Of a stretch of DNA of 29,780 nucleotides, positions 14,596-24,403 are shown one piece after another. The DNA comes from JAXHMM01 sp964528445 (GTDB lineage Bacteria; Bacteroidota; Rhodothermia; Balneolales; Balneolaceae), in assembly GCA_964528445.1 (NCBI GenBank), contig CAZGSL010000028.1, positions 1-29,780 of the forward strand. Reading direction: 5' to 3'. The notes beneath the pieces were generated by a model. It did no database searches and was not told the origin of the DNA. It saw only the letters and a list, made by a program, of their open reading frames with translations. Numbering within the stretch: the first letter of the stretch is position 1; every line of letters begins with the position of its first letter. Both the position numbers and the translations under genes were made by a program.

Positions 14596-14696
14596 GACAG
14601 GGACAGATTTCGAAGGCCTAAATTGATGAATGCTTCTTCTTGAATACAGGCTGTTACGGAAATCATCAATTTCCAGCCGAGAAATCTGTCCCTGTC
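14596..14696. repeat. About 100-nt palindromic element B (REPIN-like)
   Basis: Outer perfect 16-bp arms GACAGGGACAGATTTC (14596-14611) and GAAATCTGTCCCTGTC (14681-14696). An 8-nt internal loop on each side contains a GGC/GCC pair. Inner perfect 10-bp arms AAATTGATGA (14620-14629) and TCATCAATTT (14663-14672) enclose a 33-nt loop. The right end supplies two bases of the fbp stop codon. Compared with the reverse complement of element A it shares ATTTCGAAGGyCTAAA on one side and CAATTTCCArCCGAGAAAT on the other (one base inserted in A). Confidence 0.8.
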
Positions 14697-15702
14697 AACT
14701 CCCGTTCAAGTATTCGCGGGCTTTTTCCACATTGGCGGGCGACCCGATGTAGATGGGCGTTCGCTGGTGGATAGACTCCGGCACTTTCTCCATGATGCGC
14801 CCCTCCCCGTCGATGGCCATGCCTCCCGCCTGCTCAATAATAAAGCTAAGCGGATTGCACTCGTACATGAGCCGCAGCTTGCCATCCGGGTAATTCTTGC
14901 TGTGGGGGTAGATAAAAATCCCTCCCTTCACCAGCGTCCGGTGGACGTCGGCAACCATCGATCCGATATAGCGGGCCGAATAGGGACGGCCGCTCTCTTC
15001 GTCAACCTCCTGGCAGTATTTAACATATTTCTTCAGACCTTCGGGCCAGGACTGGTAGTATCCCTCGTTTACACTGTATATGGTGCCGTGACGGGGGAGC
15101 TTGATGTCGTCGTCACACAGGATAAACTCCCCGATGCCGGGATCAAGAGTAAACAGGCTCACCCCCATTCCGGTGGTATAGGCCATCATGGTGCTGGAAC
15201 CATAGAGCACGTATCCCGCGGCCACCTGCTCGGTGCCCGGCTTCAGGGCGTCTTCCTCCTCCAGGGGATAGTCCTCCTTGTCCCGCAGGTAAATGGAAAA
15301 AATACTGCCGATGGAGACGTTCACGTCAATATTCGAGGAGCCGTCCAGGGGATCCAGGTAGACGATATACTTGCCCCCTTCGTTGTCCAGTTCCACGAAA
15401 CCGTCGTTCTCCTCCGAAATCACCATGCAGGTGATGTCCGACCGGTTCAGCGCGTTTATCAGCTGATGATCGGCAAACATGTCGAGTTTTTTGACCGATT
15501 CCCCGTGCACATTGACCGATCCCTCTTCCCCCAGGATATTGGTGATGCCCGCCTTGTTGACCTCCCTTGAGATGATTTTGGCCGCCAGGCCGATGTCCCG
15601 CAGAAGCTGCGACAGTTCTCCGGTCGCCCGCGGAAATCTGTTCTGGCTCTGAATGATATACTCCTCAAGCGTTACCAGCTGGGGGTTTTTCCTCTCTACC
15701 AT
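14695..15702 (-). CDS. fbp: Fructose-1,6-bisphosphatase, class I
   Basis: Hydrolyses fructose-1,6-bisphosphate to fructose-6-phosphate in gluconeogenesis. 335 aa from ATG 15702; a TTG three codons upstream is the only alternative start. The metal- and substrate-binding motifs are SEENDG at residues 96-101 and DPLDGSSN at 117-124. KNYPDGKLRLMYECNPLSFIIEQAGG in the C-terminal third is also typical. The stop codon TGA overlaps the end of palindromic element B. It is separated from coaE by about 130 nt, so it may have its own promoter, though I could not pick one with confidence. Confidence 0.96.
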   Translation of the reverse strand: MVERKNPQLVTLEEYIIQSQNRFPRATGELSQLLRDIGLAAKIISREVNKAGITNILGEEGSVNVHGESVKKLDMFADHQLINALNRSDITCMVISEENDGFVELDNEGGKYIVYLDPLDGSSNIDVNVSIGSIFSIYLRDKEDYPLEEEDALKPGTEQVAAGYVLYGSSTMMAYTTGMGVSLFTLDPGIGEFILCDDDIKLPRHGTIYSVNEGYYQSWPEGLKKYVKYCQEVDEESGRPYSARYIGSMVADVHRTLVKGGIFIYPHSKNYPDGKLRLMYECNPLSFIIEQAGGMAIDGEGRIMEKVPESIHQRTPIYIGSPANVEKAREYLNGS

Positions 15703-15830
15703 GAGAAACAAGCGGTTTTATTTGGTGGTGAATCGACTAACGGAAGGATAAAGAATCGTGTCGATAGATTACAGTATTAATCCCTTATTTAATCAGCAGT
15801 CTCCCGGGGACGTCCACCGGGAAGTTCGGG

Positions 15831-16424
15831 CTATTCTCCGGTCAGGCGACGGTAGACCACCCTCGCCTTTTCCCGCAGTTCCGCCAGGGTACCGTCATTC
15901 ACAATAATTTCATCCGCCAGGTGCTCCAGGGAGTCGAAATCGGGCTGGTTTTGAGCTCTGCGGCGGACATGCTCCGGGGGTGCCTGATCTCTTTCGGACA
16001 CCCGGCGCACCCTGCTGGATTCCGGGGCCCGGACCATAACCAGGTAGTCCACAAAATCGGGCTTCTGCTCCGACGGCAGAAGCGCGGCCTCGTACACAAA
16101 AACGTCCGCCCCGTTCTCCTTGGCCTCACGGATTCTTCGATGTACGGCCTGCGGCACCCGAGGGTGGACGATGGCGTTCAGGCGGTCCACCCTCCCCTTT
16201 TCAAACGCCTCCCGTGCAAGGTACTCCCGGTTCAGGGTACCGTTTTCCCGATAGGACTCCTCGCCGAACGTCTCTTTGATCTCCGCGATAATCTCCGGAT
16301 CCGACTCCATCAGCTCCCGGGCCAGACGGTCCGCCTGGCAGACCTCTGCACCCATCTGCTCCCAGCTATTTGCAACCGTGGTTTTGCCGCTTCCGATTCC
16401 TCCGGTGATCCCGATCCTGATCAT
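15831..16424 (-). CDS. coaE: Dephospho-CoA kinase
   Basis: Catalyses the last step of coenzyme A synthesis, phosphorylating the ribose 3'-hydroxyl of dephospho-CoA. 197 aa, typical. The P-loop is GGIGSGKT at residues 8-15. The CoA-domain segments VCQADRLARELM, HPRVPQAVHRRI and VFVYEAALLPSE are in place. Its ATG overlaps the prfB stop as ATGA (16424-16421), so translation is probably coupled to prfB. The C-terminal DEIIVNDGTLAELREKARVVY is conserved in the family. Confidence 0.95.
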   Translation of the reverse strand: MIRIGITGGIGSGKTTVANSWEQMGAEVCQADRLARELMESDPEIIAEIKETFGEESYRENGTLNREYLAREAFEKGRVDRLNAIVHPRVPQAVHRRIREAKENGADVFVYEAALLPSEQKPDFVDYLVMVRAPESSRVRRVSERDQAPPEHVRRRAQNQPDFDSLEHLADEIIVNDGTLAELREKARVVYRRLTGE

Positions 16425-17561
16425 GGCGATCCGGCCGATTCAGACTGGGAGAGGTTCAGCAGATACTCCTTGATAAAATCGTCGATCTCCCCGTCCATGA
16501 CCTCCTCTACCCTGGAAGTTTCATGGTCGGTGCGGTGGTCCTTGACCATATTGTAGGGATGAAACACGTAGGAGCGAATCTGCGACCCCCACTCGATCTT
16601 GCTTTTGGAATCCTCCAGCTTCTGTTTCTCCCGCTCCTTGATCTGCTTCTCCAGCTCGTAGAGCTTGGACCTCAGCAGCACCCAGGCCTTTTCGCGGTTC
16701 TGCATCTGGGAGCGCTCCTGCTGGCATTCGGCGACCACTCTCTCCTCCGTCCCGTCCGAGAGCGTGCCGGTCCATACCAGCCGAACCCCGGTCTCCACCT
16801 TATTCACATTCTGTCCACCGGCCCCGCTGGCGTGGAAACGCTGAAGCTCCACGTTTTTATCGTCAATGTCGATCTCAATGGTATCGTCCACTACCGGGGA
16901 GACAAACATTGAGCAGAAGGAGGTGTGCCGGCGCGAGTTGCTGTCGAAGGGAGAGATCCGTACCAGGCGATGAACCCCGCTCTCTGCTTTCAGGAATCCG
17001 TAGGCCGAATCCCCGCTCACCTCCACCGTGGCGCTCTTGAGTCCGGCTACCTCTCCCTTCTGGTATTCTATTACGGAGACTTCGTAATCATGCTTTTTCG
17101 CCCAGCGGGTATACATCCGGTAGAGCATCTCCGCCCAGTCCTGGCTCTCCGTACCCCCAGCGCCGGGGTTGAAGGTAAGAATGGCATCCCTGTGATCGTC
17201 CTCCCCGCGCAGCATATTGCGCAGTTCCAGGTCTTCCAGGCCTTTTTCCAGCTTGTCGATCTCCGAGCGGAGCTCCCGGCCGACGTCCTCCCCCTCCTCC
17301 TCAAACCGGCGGTAGACCTCGATACTCTCTCTCAGCTCATCCAGGCGGTCCCAGCTCTCCACCAATCCCTTCTCGTGGTCGAGCTTTTTCATCACCCGCC
17401 TCGCTTCGTCGGGATCGTCCCAGAAATGGGGATCCTGGGTGCGCTCCTGTAGTTCGATTATCCGTACTTTTCGCTGATCGTAGTCAAAGATACCCCCTGA
17501 GCGCATCCACGCGCTCATAGAGTTCGTCAAGATGATCTTCGTTCACAGTGGTCGTGCTCAT
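16421..17561 (-). CDS. prfB: Peptide chain release factor 2, with programmed +1 frameshift
   Basis: Releases the peptide at UGA and UAA codons. The gene is read in two frames. Codons 1-25 run from ATG 17561 (MSTTTVNEDHLDELYERVDA then LRGYL) to an in-frame TGA at 17486-17484. A +1 shift at CTT TGA C continues as DYDQRKVRIIEL to 16421, giving 379 aa in all. AAGGAG (17576-17571), spaced 9 nt, precedes the ATG. The stop-codon-recognition tripeptide SPF (residues 203-205) marks RF2 rather than RF1, and GGQ is at 248-250. A continuous frame beginning at TTG 17530 also exists but gives a non-native N-terminus. The gene end overlaps coaE by 4 nt. Confidence 0.96.
17483..17498 (-). promoter_or_regulatory. 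prfB programmed frameshift signal
   Basis: The minus strand reads AGGGGGTATCTTTGAC: an internal Shine-Dalgarno-like AGGGGG (17498-17493), a three-base spacer, the slippery CTT, the UGA stop and a following C. This is the same sequence as the classic E. coli prfB site. RF2 shortage makes the ribosome slip +1, so RF2 controls its own level. Confidence 0.95.
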
Positions 17562-17639
17562 ATCTGGTTACTCCTTTTCTGATTAAAACTTCGGAACCCT
17601 GCAGCGGTTCGCCCCCCCGAATCCGGTACGGTGATCCGG

Positions 17640-17888
17640 CTACTTGGAGAGTTTCCCCAGCAGCAGTCCCAGTACCAGTCCGCCGGCGAAGGCGATAACC
17701 ACTCCCTCCTCGGGATGAGCCCGTACGTAGCCGCGGGCCCGCTTGTACTCCCTGTCCATCTCCTTTCGTACCTGCTTGCGCTCCTCCTTCAGCCGGTCAA
17801 TCAGTTTTTCGTATCCTTCAATCGCAGCCTCCTTTTCGAATTCCTGCGATTCGGGTTCTTCGGATTCGGATTTCTTCTCTTCAGCCAT
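17640..17888 (-). CDS. Small C-terminally membrane-anchored protein (DUF883/YtxH-like)
   Basis: 82 aa. The acidic N-terminus is followed by a charged amphipathic helix (about 18-52, ERKQVRKEMDREYKRARGYV). Residues about 60-80 (EGVVIAFAGGLVLGLLLGKL) form a Gly-rich single membrane helix at the C-terminus. The YVRAHPEEGVVIAFAGGLVLG arrangement resembles ElaB/YqjD (DUF883) proteins, which anchor to the inner membrane and can bind ribosomes in E. coli, and also YtxH-type stress proteins. Which of these it belongs to cannot be decided by eye. It lies between the TPR gene and prfB on the same strand. Confidence 0.75.
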   Translation of the reverse strand: MAEEKKSESEEPESQEFEKEAAIEGYEKLIDRLKEERKQVRKEMDREYKRARGYVRAHPEEGVVIAFAGGLVLGLLLGKLSK

Positions 17889-17987
17889 GGTGCTAGCGTT
17901 TGGTTAAACTGAATCATGAAGATACAAAAAAGCGCGTGAATCTCAGAAGTTCGGACGGTGTTGTTTCGCCGACACGAGACATCCTGT

Positions 17988-18614
17988 TTACATCTGCTCC
18001 GCCTTTTCCCGGCACTCCCTGATATCATCCAGTGCCGGGCGATAATCGGGTTTAATCTCCAGGCATTGCTCGTAATAGGGTATGGCTTCCTCGTATTTTC
18101 CCAGGTGCTTGAGAATAAACCCGATATTGTTCCATGCCTCGTAATACTCCTCATCCAGCTCCAGAACCCGTTTGTAGGCCCGTCCGGCCCGTACCGTATC
18201 GTTCATTCGAAGCAGGTGATTCCCCAGATTGAAGAAACCGAGGGGATCCTCGGGCCGCAGCCGGGTTATGTACTCAAACAGCTCCAGGGCGCGCTGCTCC
18301 TCCCCCGCCTGCCGGTAGATGTCCGCCAGATTGGTCAGGGCCGGAATGTAGTCTGCCTTGCGGTCGAGGGCGTCCAGGTAGTGGTTGACGGCCTCCTCGA
18401 TACGCTCCATCTCCACGCAGGTGTTGGCCAGGTTATAGTAGGCGGTATGTCCGCCGGGATCCTCCTCTATAGCCCGTAGAAAGCATTTCTCCGCCTCCTC
18501 ATACTCCCCCAGAAGGTGATGGCCCACACCCAGTTCGTTGAGCAGTTCGGGGTCGTCCGGCGACTCCTTCAGCTCCTCGCGGATGGTTGATATCTGTTGT
18601 TCAATCTCTTCCAT
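17988..18614 (-). CDS. Tetratricopeptide repeat protein
   Basis: 208 aa, almost wholly made of TPR units. Five 34-residue repeats can be laid out at 21-54, 55-88, 89-122, 123-156 and 157-190, each with the W/L-G-Y-A-F-P pattern (for example NELGVGHHLLGEYEEAEKCF). There is no signal peptide, so it is likely a cytoplasmic scaffold for protein-protein contacts. The partner is unknown. It is the first gene of the minus-strand run TPR, small membrane protein, prfB, coaE, fbp, and is divergent from the S9 peptidase gene. Confidence 0.85.
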   Translation of the reverse strand: MEEIEQQISTIREELKESPDDPELLNELGVGHHLLGEYEEAEKCFLRAIEEDPGGHTAYYNLANTCVEMERIEEAVNHYLDALDRKADYIPALTNLADIYRQAGEEQRALELFEYITRLRPEDPLGFFNLGNHLLRMNDTVRAGRAYKRVLELDEEYYEAWNNIGFILKHLGKYEEAIPYYEQCLEIKPDYRPALDDIRECREKAEQM

Positions 18615-18657
18615 GGGCGAAATATAGGACGATGGCAGCAGGATTGACAGTTCCCCT

Positions 18658-18732
18658 GGAATTCATCCGGTATCGCGGACTGCCTGGAAACCGGGAGTGG
18701 GGTCCCGACGGCAAACGGCAGCGGATGAATCC
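18658..18732. other. Structured intergenic segment between TPR and S9 peptidase genes
   Basis: GGAATTCATCCG (18658-18669) pairs with CGGATGAATCC (18722-18732) with one bulged base. Directly inside, CTGCC (18680-18684) pairs with GGCAG (18717-18721), and CGGGA (18692-18696) pairs with TCCCG (18703-18707). The whole folds as one about 75-nt branched hairpin. It lies in the 264-nt divergent gap (18615-18878), so it could be in either 5' leader. No further gene is visible in this gap. Confidence 0.45.
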
Positions 18733-18878
18733 TGTAAAAATTCGATGGGACGGTTGCCAATGCGGTGCCATTTTGGGTTTTTACCCGTGATATACGCCAG
18801 GAAGCCTGCTCCAATCCTGAATCAAAACAGCCAGGGGCAATTGAATACCTCGACCGAATCACCAAATCTCACATCGTT

Positions 18879-21140
<2,262 letters not shown>

Positions 21141-21167
21141 ATTCAATTCCTAAAGGATTCGCTCCCC

Positions 21168-21269
21168 ATGCACCCGTATTCCGGGCATTGAAATTTTTGG
21201 ATTCGCTGCCCGATGATGCGTTGAAGAGGCAATTCACTCAAAAATTTAGAGCCCGTAATACGGGTGCAT
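21168..21269. repeat. About 100-nt palindromic element C
   Basis: Outer arms ATGCACCCGTATTCCGGGC (21168-21186) and GCCCGTAATACGGGTGCAT (21251-21269) pair over 19 bp with one mismatch. After short unpaired gaps (4 nt and 3 nt), inner perfect 9-bp arms AAATTTTTG (21191-21199) and CAAAAATTT (21239-21247) enclose a 39-nt loop. It is 102 nt long, the same size and layout as elements A and B, although I see no clear sequence identity with them. It also lies between two convergent genes. Confidence 0.75.
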
Positions 21270-21312
21270 GAGAGCGGGAATAAAGCTGTATGTTCAGCGG
21301 CTGTTCGGGCTC

Positions 21313-23121
21313 CTAGAAAGGCCAGATTACGGGAGCCAGCGCCACGATGATGCTCCACAAAATAAGCTGGAGAGGGAAGCCTACACGGGTGAAGTCCGTG
21401 AAGCGGTAGTTTCCCGGGCCGTAAATCATCAGGTTGGTCTGGTAGCCTATAGGGGTAAGGAAAGAGAGCGAGGAGGCCAGGGTCACGACAATCAGCATGG
21501 CCCTCGGTTCCAGCCCCTGGGTCTGGGCCACCGAAAGGGCGATCGGAAACATGAGTGCCACGGCCCCGTTGTTGGTGATAACTTCGGTCATAAGGACGGA
21601 GGCGATGATGATCCCCGCAAGAATGACACGGGGTCCGTAGGAAAAGGTAAGGCTCACAAGCCCGTCGCCCACCATCTCCGCGGCACCGCTGACCTCCATC
21701 GCCTGGCCGAGGCCCAGCGCCGATCCGATTACGATCAGTACGGTCCAGTCTACCGACCTTCTCGCCTCACCCGGCTCAAGTACTCCGAATGCCAGGAGCA
21801 CCGCCACCCCAAGCACGCCCGCCAGCGCAATGTGGAGCCATCCCAGGGTAACGGAGAGAATAATAGCCGCCAGTACGGAACTTGAAATCACCAGATCGCG
21901 TCCGCCGGACCGTTTTTCCTCAGGCTCATCCCTGCCTCCCGGCTCCTCTCCCCCGGCTTCGCTCGTCAGGAAAAACTCTGCGGAGTCTTCGTGCGCCCCA
22001 TGAAATCCGCGCTTGGTATCAAGCAGAAGTACGTCGCCGGGACGCAGTACAAATTCGCCCAGTGGACGCCTGACCCTCTCTCCACCACGGCGAACCCCCG
22101 TTACGGCGGCGGAGAAACGCTGCAGGAGCTTGGCTTCCTCCACGGTGGAACCCACCAGGCGCGATCCCTCCTTGACAACCACCTGATGAAGTTCCCGGTC
22201 CCTGCTTCCGTTCCTCTCGATCACCCGGGGCGGTTTCATGGCCAGACGGAGGCCGGGATAGTCCGACAAGTCCGGCAGTTCGGAAGTCAGTTCATCTTCA
22301 GGGGCAAAAAACAGCCGGTCCTGTTCCTTCAGTCGGAAATCCTTCCGTACGGGCGCGATCTCCCTCTCCTCCCGGTTCACCCGGCTCAGGAAAAAACCGG
22401 GTAGTTTGGCAAGTCCTGCTTCTTCCACGGTCTTCCCGGGAATATCGGAATCCTCCGTGATCTCCATCTCCACCAGCTCCTGCCGGCTTTGTTCCTCCTC
22501 TTCACGTATATCCTTACGTACCGGCGTTATGCGCGGGGAGATGAAAATGATGTAGAGCAGACCCGCGATGGCACAGGGTACGCCCAGCCAGGCCAGCTCA
22601 AAGAACGAGAGCCCCTCCATCCCGTGGCTCTGCAGGAGCCCATGGGTAATCAGGTTGGTGCTGGTTCCGATCAATGTGCAAGTTCCTCCCAGAATAGCCG
22701 CGTACGAAAGGGGAATAAGGAGCTTCGAGGCCGGAATGTTGTTTTTACGCGACCAGCGGCGGATGGCGGGAATGCCCATCGCTACAATGGGGGTATTGTT
22801 GAGAAATGCGGAGTAGACTGTCACGCCGGGGCACATGCGCAGCAGTATCCGGCGTATGCGCTGATCACCGCTTCCGAGTACCATTTCGCCGGCACGGTCC
22901 AGCGCCCCGCTCTCCCTCAGTGCCGCCGCCACCACATAGAGAGAACCGAGGGCCAGGAGCGTAGAATTGCCAAATCCCTGCAGCGCCTGTTCCAGTTCGA
23001 TGACCCCCGCTGCGGTGACCACGGCAAGCGCGGTCAGGAGTACCGCGTCCGGGCTCCACAAATCCAGAAACAGGGCCAGAAAAGCCAGAAAAAGGACCGA
23101 CAGCGTAATGATCAGATCCAT
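21313..23121 (-). CDS. SLC13/DASS-type transporter with two TrkA-C domains
   Basis: An inner-membrane carrier of the divalent anion/sodium symporter (ArsB/NhaD/SLC13) superfamily, 602 aa. The N-terminal membrane half (about 1-205) holds the first signature, YSAFLNNTPIVAMGIPAI, and GTSTNLITHGLL. A soluble middle part (about 205-420) contains two RCK_C/TrkA-C-like modules (each with a GSxVEEA.L...F...V.RRGxE...P..xxxLxxGDxLLL pattern, clearest at about 315-385). The C-terminal half (about 425-602) holds the second signature, TEVITNNGAVALMFPIA, and GYQTNLMIYGPG. This domain order is common in bacterial SLC13 proteins annotated as sulfate, citrate or dicarboxylate transporters. The substrate cannot be told from sequence alone. 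It is preceded by a 287-nt gap (23122-23408), divergent from the HhH lipoprotein gene, where I found no convincing promoter. Confidence 0.9.
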   Translation of the reverse strand: MDLIITLSVLFLAFLALFLDLWSPDAVLLTALAVVTAAGVIELEQALQGFGNSTLLALGSLYVVAAALRESGALDRAGEMVLGSGDQRIRRILLRMCPGVTVYSAFLNNTPIVAMGIPAIRRWSRKNNIPASKLLIPLSYAAILGGTCTLIGTSTNLITHGLLQSHGMEGLSFFELAWLGVPCAIAGLLYIIFISPRITPVRKDIREEEEQSRQELVEMEITEDSDIPGKTVEEAGLAKLPGFFLSRVNREEREIAPVRKDFRLKEQDRLFFAPEDELTSELPDLSDYPGLRLAMKPPRVIERNGSRDRELHQVVVKEGSRLVGSTVEEAKLLQRFSAAVTGVRRGGERVRRPLGEFVLRPGDVLLLDTKRGFHGAHEDSAEFFLTSEAGGEEPGGRDEPEEKRSGGRDLVISSSVLAAIILSVTLGWLHIALAGVLGVAVLLAFGVLEPGEARRSVDWTVLIVIGSALGLGQAMEVSGAAEMVGDGLVSLTFSYGPRVILAGIIIASVLMTEVITNNGAVALMFPIALSVAQTQGLEPRAMLIVVTLASSLSFLTPIGYQTNLMIYGPGNYRFTDFTRVGFPLQLILWSIIVALAPVIWPF

Positions 23122-23408
23122 TTCCCTCTACTCCGTACATTCAATTTCGCGTGCTGCCTGTTATCATTACGATTCAACGATAATCCCCATTGGACCATTC
23201 AGGCGACCGTTGTGTTTGCGAGCCCTTGTCCGAATTCACTCGTCCTGGCGCCGGTCAATCCCGAAAAGATCTGACGGGAAGCATACTCTCCTTTAAAAAC
23301 GGTGGAATCATGCAAAAATAAATGTGATATTTAGTGCCTGTTATAAAAAGCACACGGAAGGGTCATACCGGCTCTTAGAATAGCAACCAATTACAATCAT
23401 ACGAGTCT

Positions 23409-23924
23409 ATGGAATATTTAATCAACAAACATCTGGGCAAATTGTTAATCGTGGCACTGCTGGTAACCGCCGCCTGCGGAGGAGAAACCCAGCAGCAGGA
23501 CGGTGAGTCCGCCGAAAGCGAAGATATGGAGGCCGTCGAAACTACGGCTCCCACCGACAAGCTGAATCTCAACACTTCCAGCGGTGAAGAGTTCGGTACG
23601 ATACCGGGCGTGGGAGAACAGATGATCCACGAATTTGAGGAGTATCGTCCGTATGTCAGTATTCAGCAGTTCCGGAGTGAGATCGGCAAATACGTCGACT
23701 CCACCCAGGTTGCCGAATACGAAAATTATGTCTTTGTCCCCATCGACATGAACGAAAGCGACGCGGCAACCCTCCAGCAGATTCCCGGGCTGGATGCTTC
23801 CGAAGCGGAAGAGCTGATCTCAGCCAGACCGTATGACAACCGGGAGGCGTTCCTGCAAAGCCTGTCGGAATACATCTCCGAAGAACAGATGGCGGCAGCC
23901 GAACACTTCCTGCAGTCGCAATGA
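23409..23924 (+). CDS. Lipoprotein with two ComEA-like helix-hairpin-helix segments
   Basis: 171 aa. The signal peptide ends at the likely lipidated Cys23 in VTAACGGE, followed by an acidic linker (about 24-50). Two helix-hairpin-helix-like units follow: KLNLNTSSGEEFGTIPGVGEQM (about 51-72) and IDMNESDAATLQQIPGLDASEA (about 112-133). The LNLNTxxxEE...IPGVG pattern is that of ComEA-type DNA-binding proteins, but a lipid-anchored, very acidic version may not bind DNA. Its TGA overlaps the next start as ATGA, so the two are translationally coupled. The function is unknown. Confidence 0.8.
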   Translation: MEYLINKHLGKLLIVALLVTAACGGETQQQDGESAESEDMEAVETTAPTDKLNLNTSSGEEFGTIPGVGEQMIHEFEEYRPYVSIQQFRSEIGKYVDSTQVAEYENYVFVPIDMNESDAATLQQIPGLDASEAEELISARPYDNREAFLQSLSEYISEEQMAAAEHFLQSQ

Positions 23925-24370
23925 GCCGAGTTACCGAAGAGACGTTCCGGAAGTTCCTGCTTCTGCTTTCAGCAGTCATTTTCGCGGGAACTGTTCCGGA
24001 ACTGATCTTCACCGAACATACAGAAACCACCCTGCAGTGGATCCCGTTTATCCTCTGCGGGATTGGTTTTATCTCCGCGCTGTCCGCCTGGTGGCAACCT
24101 ACGGTCCGCATTCTGACCGTCCACCGGGTCTTGATGGTCCTGATCGCACTGGGCGGATTGTACGGCGTGTACGAGCACCTGTGGCACAACTATCTTTTCG
24201 AGGCGGAAATCCGCCCGAATGCCACCGCGATGGAATCTCTCGGGAGAGCTTTTTTTGGCAGCAGTCCCCTGATGGCCCCGGGAATTCTGACGCTCTCCGC
24301 CCTGCTTGGAGGCGCGGGTACCTACCGACATCCGAAACTCGTCAGCCAAAAAAGGGAATCGGCCGGCTAG
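23921..24370 (+). CDS. Small four-helix membrane protein
   Basis: 149 aa with about four hydrophobic helices: FLLLLSAVIFAGTVPELIF (11-29), WIPFILCGIGFISALSAW (40-57), VLMVLIALGGLYGVYEHLW (70-88) and PLMAPGILTLSALLGGAG (116-133). I do not recognise the family. The start overlaps the HhH lipoprotein stop by 4 nt, and the next gene begins 33 nt downstream, so the three probably form an operon. Confidence 0.7.
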   Translation: MSRVTEETFRKFLLLLSAVIFAGTVPELIFTEHTETTLQWIPFILCGIGFISALSAWWQPTVRILTVHRVLMVLIALGGLYGVYEHLWHNYLFEAEIRPNATAMESLGRAFFGSSPLMAPGILTLSALLGGAGTYRHPKLVSQKRESAG

Positions 24371-24403
24371 GACGTATCATTCCAATATATAAATCCGGGA
24401 CCC

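Noticed and set aside
14454..14696. Reading A and B as the two ends of one small transposon
   Set aside because: Each element is itself a complete palindrome, only 40 nt lie between them, and there is no transposase or target-site duplication that I can see.
15803..15821. CCCGG/CCGGG hairpin after coaE as a terminator
   Set aside because: The stem is only 5 bp and no U-tract follows on the minus strand.
17486..17530. prfB start at TTG 17530 in one continuous frame
   Set aside because: The 25-codon zero frame with a canonical frameshift site and good ribosome binding site explains the N-terminus much better.
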